DNA from: an uncultured Bacilli bacterium | Lineage (GTDB): Bacteria > Bacillota_I > Bacilli_A > RF39 > UBA660 | Assembly (NCBI GenBank): GCA_934095825.1 | Contig: CAKOKQ010000001.1 | Location: 103,327-167,326, forward strand | DNA: 64,000 nt | Direction of reading: 5' to 3' | Shown: positions 46,059-54,402 of the stretch, in pieces | Layout of the letters: every line of letters starts with the position of its first letter | Position numbering within the stretch: position 1 is the first letter of the stretch | Notes under the pieces: model-generated | What the model saw: the letters and a program-made list of their open reading frames with translations, nothing else | Database searches by the model: none | Told to the model about the DNA's origin: nothing | Made by a program: the position numbers and the translations under genes

Positions 46059-46275
46059 GTAATTAAAAAAAGTTTTGATTAAGAAGTAGTAATAAACCAA
46101 AAAACTTTTTAAGAGAGTAATTCTAATAGCTGAAAGGAATTATAAAAGTAGGGTTTATGAATTCACCTTAAGAACTGGAGTAATCCCGCAAATATTTGCG
46201 TTATCAAAAAAGAGTATAAATTAAGGTGGTACCACGATTCTTGCGTCCTTTAGGGAGGTAAGAATTTTTTTAGTT
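46059..46275 (+). promoter_or_regulatory. T-box leader of pheST (phenylalanine specifier)
   Basis: The T-box core AAGGTGGTACCACG is at 46223-46236, and ATTCTT/AAGAAT closes a terminator ending in seven T at 46265-46271. Stem I features include AGAGAGTAATTC, the distal loop GCTGAAAG, and GAATTCACC carrying specifier TTC (Phe). The long Stem I is canonical. Uncharged tRNA-Phe should allow readthrough into pheST. Confidence 0.92.
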
Positions 46276-46302
46276 AAAACTTTAAAAGAAGGGAATAAAA
46301 AT

Positions 46303-47355
46303 ATGCAAGAAAAGTTAAAAAATATTAAAGAAACTATTGCTTTAAATTTGCAAAGTATTAAAGATCTTAATGCTTTAGCAGAATTAAAAAATAAGTATTT
46401 ATCTAAAAAGGGAGAAATATCTAGTTTACTTGCTAATTTAGGTAGCATGGATATCGAAGAAAGAAAAACTTATGGTAGTTTAGTGAATACTTTAAAACAA
46501 GAAGCTACTAAGTTAATTAGTGATAAAGAAATAGAAATAAAACAAGAAATATTAAATAAAAGATTAGAAAGTGAAGATATTGATATTAGTTTACCAGCCA
46601 CTAAAATTCCCGTGGGGTCGCCTTGTATTTTGGAAAAGTTAATTCTTGATGTAGAAGAAATATTTATGAGTATGGGTTATGATGTAGTTGATGGACCTGA
46701 AATTGAGCTTGATAAGTATAACTTTGAAATGTTAAATTTACCAAAGGGGCATCCGGCCAGAGAGGCTCAAGATACTTTCTATGTTAAAGGAGAAGAATCA
46801 CTTTTAAGAAGTCAGACTTCACCCGTACAAGTAAGAACAATGTTAAAAGGAGAAGGCAAAAAACCAATTCGCGTAATTTGCCCAGGGAAGACTTATCGTC
46901 GTGATGATGATGATGCAACGCATTCTCATCAGTTTACCCAGATTGAGGGTTTACTAGTTGATAAAAATATTTCTTTAAGTGATTTAAAGGGAACAATTGA
47001 TTTAGCGGCTAAGAAATTATATGGTATTGATACCAAAACCCGCTTTCACCCCAGTTATTATCCATTTACCGAGCCATCAGTGGAAGTTGATATTACTTGT
47101 TGCAATTGTCATGGTACAGGTTGCAATGTTTGTAAACAAACGGGCTGGGTTACTGTTTGTGGGGCGGGAGTAGTTCATCCTAATGTATTAAAAATGGCTG
47201 GGTATGACCCAAGCGAGTGGAGTGGTTTTGCCTTCGGCTTTGGTGCTGAACGATTAGCCATGATTAAATATGATATTAACGATATTCGGGTATTTTATAA
47301 TAATGATTTAAGAGAAGTTAAAACATTTGATAGAAAGGAAAAAGAAAATGATTAG
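46303..47355 (+). CDS. pheS: Phenylalanyl-tRNA synthetase alpha subunit
   Basis: The 350-residue catalytic subunit has an N-terminal coiled coil (about 1-80). Class II motif 2 is in CPGKTYRRDDDDATHSHQF, and motif 3 in GFAFGFGAERLAMIKY. FHPSYYPFTEPSVEVD begins the active-site region, and the CNCHGTGCNVC cluster matches other Firmicutes PheS. GAAGGG precedes the ATG. The pheT start lies within its last codons. Expression is controlled by the Phe T-box upstream. Confidence 0.97.
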   Translation: MQEKLKNIKETIALNLQSIKDLNALAELKNKYLSKKGEISSLLANLGSMDIEERKTYGSLVNTLKQEATKLISDKEIEIKQEILNKRLESEDIDISLPATKIPVGSPCILEKLILDVEEIFMSMGYDVVDGPEIELDKYNFEMLNLPKGHPAREAQDTFYVKGEESLLRSQTSPVQVRTMLKGEGKKPIRVICPGKTYRRDDDDATHSHQFTQIEGLLVDKNISLSDLKGTIDLAAKKLYGIDTKTRFHPSYYPFTEPSVEVDITCCNCHGTGCNVCKQTGWVTVCGAGVVHPNVLKMAGYDPSEWSGFAFGFGAERLAMIKYDINDIRVFYNNDLREVKTFDRKEKEND

Positions 47356-49720
47356 TTTAGAGTGGGTTAGTGATTATATTGATATTAAAGACCAAGATTT
47401 AAAAGAACTAGCTGTAAAAATTACAAAAGCTGGTATTAATGTTGAAAAAGTTATTTCTAATAATATAGAAAATGTAGTAATTGGTGAAGTTGTAAGTTGC
47501 ACCCTACATCCTAATTCTGACCATATGCATGTATGCCAAGTTGATGTGGGAAAAGAGAAAAATGTTCAGATAGTATGTGGGGCTTCTAACATTAAGGCAG
47601 GTATTAAAGTAATTGTAGCTTTAGACGGTGCTAAACTACCGAGTGGAGTTATTAAAAATACCCAATTACGCGGAGTTACTTCTAACGGTATGATTTGTGC
47701 TTTATGTGAAGTAGGCTTAGAAGAAAATACAAAAGAAAACTATGCCAAAGGAATCTTTGTTGCACCAAGTAATTTAAAAAATGGAGCTCCAGCAATACCT
47801 GCTTTAGGTTTAGAAACTACTTTATATGAATTAGACATTCATAAACATCGTAACAATGACTGCTATTATCATATTGGTTTTGCATATGAGATTGCGGCAA
47901 TTTTAAATCGTAAAGTTACTTTACCAGATATGACTTATAAGACTAGTAATGATGATGTAAATAAGCAAATCTTTGTAGAAGTAGATACACCTAAGTGTCC
48001 ATATTATACTGGGCGTATGGCAACTAATTTAACAATTAAAGAAAGTCCAAACTTTATTAAGAAAAGATTACTTGATGCTGGAATGCGTCCAATTAACAAT
48101 GTCGTTGATATTTCTAACTATGTCATGTTGGAATTCGGTCAACCACTACATTTTTTTGATAAAGATACTTTAGGAGAAAAAATCGTTGTTAGAAACGCTT
48201 GGGAAGAAGAAAAATTAGTTACTTTGGATAACAATGAGCGAACTTTAAAAACTAGCGATATCGTTATAACTGATGGGAAGAAATCTATTTGTCTTGCTGG
48301 CGTTATGGGAGGCTTAAATACTGAGGTAACTGAGAGTACAAAGAATATCTTTATTGAAGCGGCTATTTTTGATAATATTAGCATTCGTAACACGGCTAAT
48401 CGCTTAAATTTAAGAAGTGAAGCTTCTATTCGTTATGGTAAAGGCTTATCTTATGAATATACTAATTATGCTTTAGATAGAGCTTGTCATTTATTAGAAA
48501 AATATGCTAATGCTACTATTTTAAATGGTACTGTTGTTTATGATAAATTAGATAAGACACCTAAGGTTGTTACTTTTAAAGAAGATGATATTAGTAAACT
48601 CTTAGGTATTGATATTAAACCAAAAGATATTGAACATGAACTTGATAGATTAGAATTTCCTTATGAATTTAATAATAATAGTTTTACAGTAACTATACCA
48701 AGTAGAAGATTAGATATTGATCCTAATGTTAATGATATTGCTGAAGAGATTGTTCGTCTTTATGGTTATGAAAATTTGGCTTGTACTTTACCAAAGGTAG
48801 AAATAAAACAAGGCGAATACAAAGGCGATGTTAAGTATCGTAAAATTATTGCTAGTCGTCTTCGCTCCTTAGGTCTTACCGAGACAAGAACTTATACTTT
48901 AACCTCACCTAGTATGGCTAGTACCTTTAATTACGAAGGCAAAACCCACTTAAATTTACCTAATCCAATGAGTATTGATAAGTCAGTTTTGCGTACCTCT
49001 TTAATTCCTAGTATGCTAAATGTCTACAATTATAATAAGGCTCGTAAGGTAAATGATATGTTTCTTTATGAAATTAGTAAGACTTATGATGTTAATTTTG
49101 AAGAAGAAAGTAAGATTGCTATTTTAATGAAAGGCAATTACATTCTTAATGAAGCTACTAAAGTTAATGTGAAGTGTGATTTCTATTTGATTAAAGGAAT
49201 TGTAGAAAACTTACTTGACTATTTAGGCTTTGCTGGTAGATATCATTTTGTTAAAGCCGAAGTTGATAGTATGCATCCCAAAAGAAGTGCTAAAATTTAT
49301 TTAGACGATACATTCTTAGGCGTAATAGGTGAAGTTCACCCAAGTTTATGCAAAGAAGAGATTTATGTTTGCGAGATTTCTTTAAATAAATTAATGCAAG
49401 AAATAAAACCACTTAAGTATGTTGCCGCTTCCATTTATCCAGAAATCGTTAAAGATGTGGCTTTCGTAGTTGCTAAGAATTTACCCGTTGAAGAAATAAT
49501 GACAGAAATTAAAAAGGTGGGTAAAGAAATACTTACTAATATTAGTATCTTCGATGTTTATACAGGACCAAATGTGTTAGAAAGTGAAAAATCAGTGGCC
49601 TTCAAATTAACATTCCAATCTAATGATCGTACTTTACAAGAAGATGAAGTTATGGCTATCTTTAATGAGATAATGACTATCGTTAAAACTAAGTTTAATT
49701 GTAAGGTTAGAGATAATTAA
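47348..49720 (+). CDS. pheT: Phenylalanyl-tRNA synthetase beta subunit
   Basis: The 790-residue beta subunit has an N-terminal EMAP-like tRNA-binding domain (about 40-155, CTLHPNSDHMHVCQVDVG). B3/B4 editing-domain elements follow (RPINNVVDISNYVMLEFGQPLHFFD, GVMGGLNTEV), then B5, the catalytic-like core, and a C-terminal anticodon-binding FDX-ACB domain (SIYPEIVKDVAFVV). ATG 47348 overlaps the pheS stop. Length is typical for Firmicutes. Confidence 0.97.
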   Translation: MISLEWVSDYIDIKDQDLKELAVKITKAGINVEKVISNNIENVVIGEVVSCTLHPNSDHMHVCQVDVGKEKNVQIVCGASNIKAGIKVIVALDGAKLPSGVIKNTQLRGVTSNGMICALCEVGLEENTKENYAKGIFVAPSNLKNGAPAIPALGLETTLYELDIHKHRNNDCYYHIGFAYEIAAILNRKVTLPDMTYKTSNDDVNKQIFVEVDTPKCPYYTGRMATNLTIKESPNFIKKRLLDAGMRPINNVVDISNYVMLEFGQPLHFFDKDTLGEKIVVRNAWEEEKLVTLDNNERTLKTSDIVITDGKKSICLAGVMGGLNTEVTESTKNIFIEAAIFDNISIRNTANRLNLRSEASIRYGKGLSYEYTNYALDRACHLLEKYANATILNGTVVYDKLDKTPKVVTFKEDDISKLLGIDIKPKDIEHELDRLEFPYEFNNNSFTVTIPSRRLDIDPNVNDIAEEIVRLYGYENLACTLPKVEIKQGEYKGDVKYRKIIASRLRSLGLTETRTYTLTSPSMASTFNYEGKTHLNLPNPMSIDKSVLRTSLIPSMLNVYNYNKARKVNDMFLYEISKTYDVNFEEESKIAILMKGNYILNEATKVNVKCDFYLIKGIVENLLDYLGFAGRYHFVKAEVDSMHPKRSAKIYLDDTFLGVIGEVHPSLCKEEIYVCEISLNKLMQEIKPLKYVAASIYPEIVKDVAFVVAKNLPVEEIMTEIKKVGKEILTNISIFDVYTGPNVLESEKSVAFKLTFQSNDRTLQEDEVMAIFNEIMTIVKTKFNCKVRDN

Positions 49721-50505
49721 TGAATATTTCTTTAGAAAAAGTCGAAGCATTTAGAAAACTAGTTGCCGATAATTCTAATTATACGAAGTTATGCTCAAAA
49801 GAAGAAATAGAAATATTAAAAAAGCATTATAGTAAGCCAGTTTCTAAACAGAAATATTTAAAGACTAAATCTAAGTATTTAAAAGCTGTTTTAAATTTTT
49901 ATAAAATGTATGATTTAAAATACTATGCAATTCTTATGGCTAACATGAATAAAAATATTATCATGAAACCTGAAGGAAAAACCATTTCCAATTTGGATAT
50001 TAATAAAACTTTTATAAATATAAAGAATGATGATAGCGACCTGTTTCGGTTAGTTCATGAGTTGGCTCATTTTGTCGATTTTAAATTACATAAAGATATT
50101 ATTAATAGTAATGCTTATTATTCTTTTTTGCCAGAGACTTTTAGCTTTTATATAGAAAAAGAGTTTATAAAACTAGTTGGTTTAAAGTATGAAAGTATTG
50201 TTAAAATTAGACAGAATAATCATTATCTAGCTATGCAAGAAAAACTAAATAATTTATTGTTAATGCAAAAATATGAAAAATATTATTTAGAAAATGGAAG
50301 TTTGCCGCCCGATCTTGAGATTAGTGAAGTTCAAAAAATTCTTGACTTAAAGCTTAAAAATGTAATTAATAATATTTTAGGCTATTTAATTGGTGATGTT
50401 GTATCTGATTATTTAGTTCAAAATAATATAAGATTAGAAGAAGAGTTTTATCCTTATGTATTTAATAATTATCATGCAATAATAAAAAAATTAGAATTAG
50501 AATAA
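49720..50505 (+). CDS. Putative gluzincin-type zinc metallopeptidase
   Basis: This 261-residue soluble protein contains HELAH (113-117) in FRLVHELAHFVDF and a Glu-rich helix about 25 residues later (LPETFSFYIEKEF), which provides a candidate third zinc ligand. This is the gluzincin pattern of M3-like or related peptidases, but the protein is shorter than M3 enzymes. There is no signal peptide. Its ATG overlaps the pheT stop (TAATG), so it is part of the T-box-controlled transcript. Substrate is unknown. A terminator follows. Confidence 0.65.
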   Translation: MNISLEKVEAFRKLVADNSNYTKLCSKEEIEILKKHYSKPVSKQKYLKTKSKYLKAVLNFYKMYDLKYYAILMANMNKNIIMKPEGKTISNLDINKTFINIKNDDSDLFRLVHELAHFVDFKLHKDIINSNAYYSFLPETFSFYIEKEFIKLVGLKYESIVKIRQNNHYLAMQEKLNNLLLMQKYEKYYLENGSLPPDLEISEVQKILDLKLKNVINNILGYLIGDVVSDYLVQNNIRLEEEFYPYVFNNYHAIIKKLELE

Positions 50506-50527
50506 GTATCTTTGATGGTACTTTTTC
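50504..50527 (+). terminator. Terminator of pheST operon
   Basis: AAGTATC and GGTACTT pair with one wobble, followed by a T-rich tail. It overlaps the stop codon of the peptidase-like gene. Confidence 0.6.
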
Positions 50528-50572
50528 TTTTCTTTAAAACTAAGATTATGCTATAATGACTTAGGAGAAGTT

Positions 50573-51331
50573 ATGGATACAGAAAAAATTGGACAATTAA
50601 TAAAACAAATACGCAAAAATAATCATTTAACCCAAAAAGATTTAGCTCTTAAGTATAATATAACTTATCAAGCAGTTTCTAAGTGGGAAAATGGCAAGAA
50701 TATTCCCGATATTAGTTTGCTTAAACAAATATGCGATGATTTTAATATAGATATTAATTCTTTTTTAAATGGCGATTATGTTGCAAGTAACGAAAATTTG
50801 GGAAAGCAAGATAATGAATCAAAGACTAAAACTTTTAGTACGAAAAAGAAAAGAGTAGTGCTAATAGTATTGGCTTTAGGAATTATTTTAATTACAACTA
50901 CGGTAAGTTTTGCATATTTAAAAAATAGGGGGAACAATTTCGAATTTAAAACTATAAGTAGTGATTGCAATAATTTTACGATAACAGGATCGGTTGCTTA
51001 TAATGATATAAAGAGCGCTATCTATATTGCAAATATAAATTATTGTGGTGGGGTTGATGATACTTTGTATAATAGTATTGAATGTGTTTTGTATGAGAAA
51101 AATGGTAATCTTGAAAATAAGATATCCCAAGTAGTGATAAAAGATGAACAGCCTAAAAAGTTAGAAGAATTATTGAAAAATGTGTCTTTTAATATTGATA
51201 ATTATGTTCATAAGTGCAAAGAATTTCAAAACCATGAGTTACATGTTGAAATAAAAGCTACCCGTAGTGATAAAAAGACCAAAACATATAGTGTTCCTTT
51301 AACGATGAATAATGTTTGTAGTGATAAGTGA
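50573..51331 (+). CDS. XRE-family HTH regulator with a membrane anchor
   Basis: The 252-residue protein has an XRE/Cro-type helix-turn-helix at about 5-60 (IGQLIKQIRKNNHLTQKDLALKYN, then AVSKWENGKNIPDISLLK) and a membrane segment near 97-119. An extracytoplasmic domain of about 130 residues with four Cys and many Asn and Lys follows. This one-component layout suggests a membrane-bound sensor-regulator; the signal and targets are unknown. GGAGAAG precedes the ATG and an extended -10 (TGCTATAAT) lies just upstream. Confidence 0.85.
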   Translation: MDTEKIGQLIKQIRKNNHLTQKDLALKYNITYQAVSKWENGKNIPDISLLKQICDDFNIDINSFLNGDYVASNENLGKQDNESKTKTFSTKKKRVVLIVLALGIILITTTVSFAYLKNRGNNFEFKTISSDCNNFTITGSVAYNDIKSAIYIANINYCGGVDDTLYNSIECVLYEKNGNLENKISQVVIKDEQPKKLEELLKNVSFNIDNYVHKCKEFQNHELHVEIKATRSDKKTKTYSVPLTMNNVCSDK

Positions 51332-51358
51332 TAAAAAGTATTACTTGTCATTTTCTTT
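51323..51358 (+). terminator. Probable terminator after XRE regulator
   Basis: GATAAGT and ACTTGTC pair with one G-U, followed by a T-rich but interrupted tail. Confidence 0.45.
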
Positions 51359-51469
51359 ACTTAAATTTAACAAAAAAATGTCAAACTTTAGAATATTTTG
51401 ACAATTTTTATGAATTTTATTGTCAAGCAATATTTAAATATGCTACTATTATAATAGGTGATAGATAGT

Positions 51470-52012
51470 ATGAATATGGTAATGATAATTGCAAGAAATT
51501 TGTTAGAATATTTTAACTCTTTAAATACTTATGACATTATTTTTATAGGGGCAAACATTTTACTGATGATGTTACTAGTAACATTTGTTTATGTTTTAAA
51601 ATTTAAAGACAAGAAACAAGAAGCAATTAATATTAATACTGCCTGTGTTGATGATAGTGATATTTCTTTAGAAGCGTTGACTACTAAACTTCAAGAAAAT
51701 ACGGCCGTTGTCAGAACTGATTTGACAAAATTTGAAAATGAAGAGGAAACTAAGGCTATAATTAGTTATGATGAGTTAGTTAATACTCAAAGTATTCCTG
51801 TTTTAAAATATAAAAATGAAGAAGAGATTAATGGTTTATTAGTTCGTGCCATTGATGTTAATAATTTAATTGAAACAATGGATCCTAAACCAATTAGTCA
51901 TCCTGCTGTTTATAATGCAAATAAAGAAAAGAAATATGCTGCTATTAGTAAATTAAAAGAAGAAGAGTTACTTTTGAGTTTAAAGAAATTAAATAATATG
52001 TTAGAAAAATAA
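51470..52012 (+). CDS. Single-pass membrane protein of unknown function
   Basis: The 180-residue product has one N-terminal membrane segment (about 19-45) and a soluble C-terminal tail rich in Glu, Asn and Thr (residues 46-180), probably in the cytoplasm. AGGTGAT seven bases before ATG 51470 supports this start over GTG 51458. No domain is recognised. It resembles FtsL- or SpoIIIAH-like bitopic proteins in size only. Confidence 0.65.
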   Translation: MNMVMIIARNLLEYFNSLNTYDIIFIGANILLMMLLVTFVYVLKFKDKKQEAININTACVDDSDISLEALTTKLQENTAVVRTDLTKFENEEETKAIISYDELVNTQSIPVLKYKNEEEINGLLVRAIDVNNLIETMDPKPISHPAVYNANKEKKYAAISKLKEEELLLSLKKLNNMLEK

Positions 52013-52058
52013 GATAATTAAGAAGTGCTAAGTAAAAAATTAAAGCAATTAAGGAAAT

Positions 52059-52086
52059 CAGAGCTTATAAACGGGCTCTGTTTTTG
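52059..52086 (+). terminator. Terminator after gene 51470
   Basis: CAGAGC and GCTCTG form a 6-bp GC-containing stem around a 10-base loop, followed by five T. Confidence 0.75.
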
Positions 52087-52199
52087 CGTTAAAAGAGCTG
52101 GAATTCGGTTATTAAAAGTGAAAGTTAAATAAAAATTAAGCCTTTTAAGGGCCAAAAATTGATATTTTTAGACAATACCATCTAAAATTGACTGAAAAT

Positions 52200-52213
52200 A
52201 GGGCAAAATTTGA
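52200..52213 (+). repeat. 14-bp repeat AGGGCAAAATTTGA, upstream copy
   Basis: It is identical to 52291-52304 and directly abuts the -35 of the first promoter. Related sites with an extra C are at 52148 and 52220. Confidence 0.75.
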
Positions 52214-52242
52214 TTGACAAAGGCCAAAACATTTGATAATAT
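52214..52242 (+). promoter_or_regulatory. Upstream promoter of gene 52365
   Basis: TTGACA and TAATAT are separated by 17 bp. The spacer contains AGGCCAAAAC, a relative of the adjacent 14-bp repeat. Confidence 0.65.
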
Positions 52243-52290
52243 TAAGTCCCAATGGTAAATAACATCAATTATGTGTGTTGCAAGTGATAT

Positions 52291-52304
52291 AGGGCAAAAT
52301 TTGA
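52291..52304 (+). repeat. 14-bp repeat AGGGCAAAATTTGA, downstream copy
   Basis: It overlaps the first four bases of the consensus -35 of the downstream promoter, 91 bases after the other identical copy. That position suits an operator. Confidence 0.75.
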
Positions 52305-52329
52305 CAAATGTAAACTTTTGTGCTATAAT
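52301..52329 (+). promoter_or_regulatory. Consensus promoter of gene 52365
   Basis: TTGACA and TATAAT with a 17-bp spacer match the sigma-A consensus exactly. The -35 is overlapped by the 14-bp repeat. The start codon is 36 bases downstream. Confidence 0.85.
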
Positions 52330-52364
52330 TACAGGTATCAAAGGGTTTTTAGGGGGAATTGGTT

Positions 52365-52787
52365 ATGAAAGGTTTTGTTTTAGATTATACAAACGAAAAT
52401 GAGTATCACAAACTAGAAAGAGCATTAAAAAAATATAACATGCTTGCTTATAAGAAATTAAATTTTGAATATTATCCTGATTTGAGGGATGGTAAATTTG
52501 TTGGTGAATTAGTTTCTCAAAATAAGAGTAAACACACTAAGACTTATGAGTTGAAATTACCTAGTGATAGAAAATTTGCTCAAATTCATGGTGATGTCAA
52601 GTTACATTATGTTGTATACGAACAAGAAGAAATTGTTATGTTGGATACTATTACACCATCAAGTATTTTACTTGAAGGACATCAATCAGAACTTGCAACA
52701 TATAAAGGTGTTATGATATCTAAAGAAAATGCTTCAAAGGACATGTTTAAAATTGATTTATTAAATATGTTACAAAATAATAAGTAG
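52365..52787 (+). CDS. Small hypothetical protein under tandem promoters
   Basis: The 140-residue soluble product (MKGFVLDYTNENEYHKLERALKKYN...) is not recognised and has no membrane segment or signal. It looks alpha/beta with several strands in the middle (KFAQIHGDVKLHYVVYEQEEIVMLDTI). AGGGGGAA eight bases before the ATG, a consensus promoter and a dedicated terminator suggest strong, regulated, monocistronic expression. The repeats near its promoter hint at repression by a DNA-binding protein, perhaps itself. Its role is unknown. Confidence 0.75.
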   Translation: MKGFVLDYTNENEYHKLERALKKYNMLAYKKLNFEYYPDLRDGKFVGELVSQNKSKHTKTYELKLPSDRKFAQIHGDVKLHYVVYEQEEIVMLDTITPSSILLEGHQSELATYKGVMISKENASKDMFKIDLLNMLQNNK

Positions 52788-52805
52788 TGATACTTATTTT
52801 TTTCG
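52779..52805 (+). terminator. Terminator after gene 52365
   Basis: AATAAGTA and TACTTATT form an 8-bp stem with a GTGA loop, followed by a T run. It covers the stop codon. Confidence 0.85.
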
Positions 52806-52825
52806 TCTTTTTTGCAAAAAAGTTA

Positions 52826-52854
52826 TTGCAAGAAGGCCATATTTATGGTATATT
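52826..52854 (+). promoter_or_regulatory. Promoter of the tRNA pair
   Basis: TTGCAA and TATATT are spaced 17 bp apart, with TGG before the -10, 23 bases before the first tRNA. Confidence 0.6.
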
Positions 52855-52876
52855 TAATTAGTCAAAAGAAATGAAT

Positions 52877-52953
52877 GGACCCTTAGCTCAATCGGTTAGA
52901 GCAATCGGCTCATAACCGATGGGTTGTAGGTTCGAGTCCTACAGGGTCCACCA
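52877..52953 (+). tRNA. tRNA with CAT anticodon (Met-type)
   Basis: It folds as a full cloverleaf: acceptor GGACCCT/AGGGTCC, anticodon stem ATCGG/CCGAT around loop CTCATAA, T arm GTAGG/CCTAC with TTCGAGT, and an encoded CCA. The anticodon CAT means elongator Met, or Ile if the C is converted to lysidine; the sequence alone does not settle this. Confidence 0.93.
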
Positions 52954-52966
52954 TTCTTTAATAATC

Positions 52967-53051
52967 GCGGGTATGGCGGAATTGGTAGACGCACTAGACT
53001 TAGGATCTAGCGGAGAGATCCATGGGGGTTCAAGTCCCTTTACCCGCACCA
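52967..53051 (+). tRNA. tRNA-Leu (TAG anticodon)
   Basis: Acceptor GCGGGTA/TACCCGC, anticodon stem CTAGA/TCTAG with loop CTTAGGA (anticodon TAG, reads CUA), a long variable arm (class II) and encoded CCA. It follows the CAT tRNA by 13 bases. Confidence 0.95.
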
Positions 53052-53063
53052 TATAAGATAAAT

Positions 53064-53087
53064 AAGTCCCATATTAGGGCTTTTTTT
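53064..53087 (+). terminator. Terminator of tRNA pair
   Basis: AAGTCCC and GGGCTT pair with one bulged T, followed by seven T. Confidence 0.7.
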
Positions 53088-53186
53088 ATTGCCTTTTTTT
53101 GAACATTAGGATTATAAACCTAATTAAGGATAAAATGAAATTTTAAAATAGAATAAATTAAAAAGCAAATAAAAAAAGATAAATAA

Positions 53187-53717
53187 TTAGAAGCCAAAAG
53201 CAATGGAATTCATATTATTTATCCTTTTTTCCTCATTACGAAAAACTATTTCTAATACATCCTTTTCAGGTAGTTTAGTAAGAATAGTGTGCAATCTTTC
53301 AAACTCGATTTTAGCCGTTTTATAATTAGGGTAGATAACTACTAGTTTATAGGTCTTTTCCTCTTTACTATTAGCAATATCTAAATAAGAAATATATTTA
53401 GTTTTAAAAAGTGATAGAGAGATTTTACTTAAATTAATTTTAAAAGTAAAATTAGCCGTTTGCCATTTATAATTTTTTATATTATCCAAGCGATATTTAT
53501 TTAAACATATGCGGTGATAAAAAAACTCCCTCTTACAAAAAGAATCAAAATACTTATCAAAAAATATAGTTATGCGGTCGTAATAAGGACCCTTATGATA
53601 GGCCGTTTCATAGCGAATATAAATTTCTGCTAGTTTGTTTTCTAATTCTTCAAAATGCTTAAACACATTTCCAGCATCACTATTAGAAGTGATTTTATAA
53701 TAATTTAAATTTATCAA
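53187..53717 (-). CDS. Hypothetical protein, minus strand
   Basis: The 176-residue product is not recognised. It is soluble, rich in Tyr, Lys, Phe and Ile, and looks alpha/beta. The start is weak: TTG at 53717 has no clear ribosome site, and no ATG lies near. A later start such as GTG at about codon 18 is possible. The frame is long for chance in such AT-rich DNA and has ordinary residue composition, so it is probably real. It is isolated between the tRNAs and the divergent VirB2-like gene. Confidence 0.5.
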   Translation of the reverse strand: MINLNYYKITSNSDAGNVFKHFEELENKLAEIYIRYETAYHKGPYYDRITIFFDKYFDSFCKREFFYHRICLNKYRLDNIKNYKWQTANFTFKINLSKISLSLFKTKYISYLDIANSKEEKTYKLVVIYPNYKTAKIEFERLHTILTKLPEKDVLEIVFRNEEKRINNMNSIAFGF

Positions 53718-53901
53718 TTTAAAGTTGCCAATTAAAACTCATATTGAGTTTATGAAAAAAAAATTAAGAAGTCAAGTAAAATAGATTAAAAATCTCAAAA
53801 AATTTTATTATGAAGTTTTTGACTGCCAAGATTAGAAAGAAATCTTTTTCTTTTCTAAAGTTTAGGATTATGATATAATTTTTTTGGAGATGAGTCTTAT
53901 T

Positions 53902-54384
53902 ATGAAAGAAAATACCAAAAGAAAGCTTATTAATTTTATTTTTACAATTTTTACATGTTTTATTTTATTTGGAGGAACTGTTTTAGCAGAAGATGTATCA
54001 GATTTAAATTTTTGCAATGCTAACGGGGTGAAATTGGCCTTAAAAATAGTGGGATATGCTATTTATGTTGTTAAAATTATTATTCCTATCGTTTTAATTG
54101 TTTATGGAATTATTGATGTAACTAAGGCTGTTTTTGATGCTAAAGATGGTTTGCAAAAAAATTTAATTCAATTTGCGAAGAGATGTATTGCGGCAGTTTT
54201 AATTTTTATTGCCCCAAGCGTTATCAATGGTCTTTTCAAACTGGTTATTAAAGATGACGATGCTGGTTATGACTACGAAAATGAAACGACGAAAGGTTCT
54301 TATAAAATGTGCTTTACTTGTCTTTTTGACCCAACAAATGAGGGGGACGACGGTTGTAAAGTTGAAAAATATGGACAAAAATAA
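53902..54384 (+). CDS. VirB2/TrbC-like small membrane protein
   Basis: The 160-residue product has a signal peptide (KLINFIFTIFTCFILFGGTVLAED), a short Cys-containing loop, and two membrane segments at about 45-70 and 87-112 joined by a charged loop (DAKDGLQKNLIQFAKR). This is the two-helix layout of VirB2/TrbC-type pilins of type IV secretion systems. The C-terminal acidic tail has three more Cys (CFTCLF and one later). No other secretion genes lie nearby, so it is an orphan and the analogy is structural. GGAGATGAG precedes ATG 53902. Confidence 0.6.
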   Translation: MKENTKRKLINFIFTIFTCFILFGGTVLAEDVSDLNFCNANGVKLALKIVGYAIYVVKIIIPIVLIVYGIIDVTKAVFDAKDGLQKNLIQFAKRCIAAVLIFIAPSVINGLFKLVIKDDDAGYDYENETTKGSYKMCFTCLFDPTNEGDDGCKVEKYGQK

Positions 54385-54402
54385 ATTTTTGCTGGAGAAA
54401 TT

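Larger units (their letters stand above)
45678..46302. other. Intergenic region between serS and pheS
   Basis: This gap of 625 bases begins with the serS terminator and ends with the pheST promoter and T-box leader. The middle (about 45726-46020) is very AT-rich with no ORF or RNA gene that I can recognise. Confidence 0.6.
52013..52364. other. Regulatory intergenic region with repeats and tandem promoters
   Basis: This 352-base gap has no ORF. It contains a terminator (52059-52086), four related AGGGC(C)AAAA-type repeats (52148, 52200, 52220, 52291) and two sigma-A-like promoters (52214-52242, 52301-52329) reading into the gene at 52365. Confidence 0.7.
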
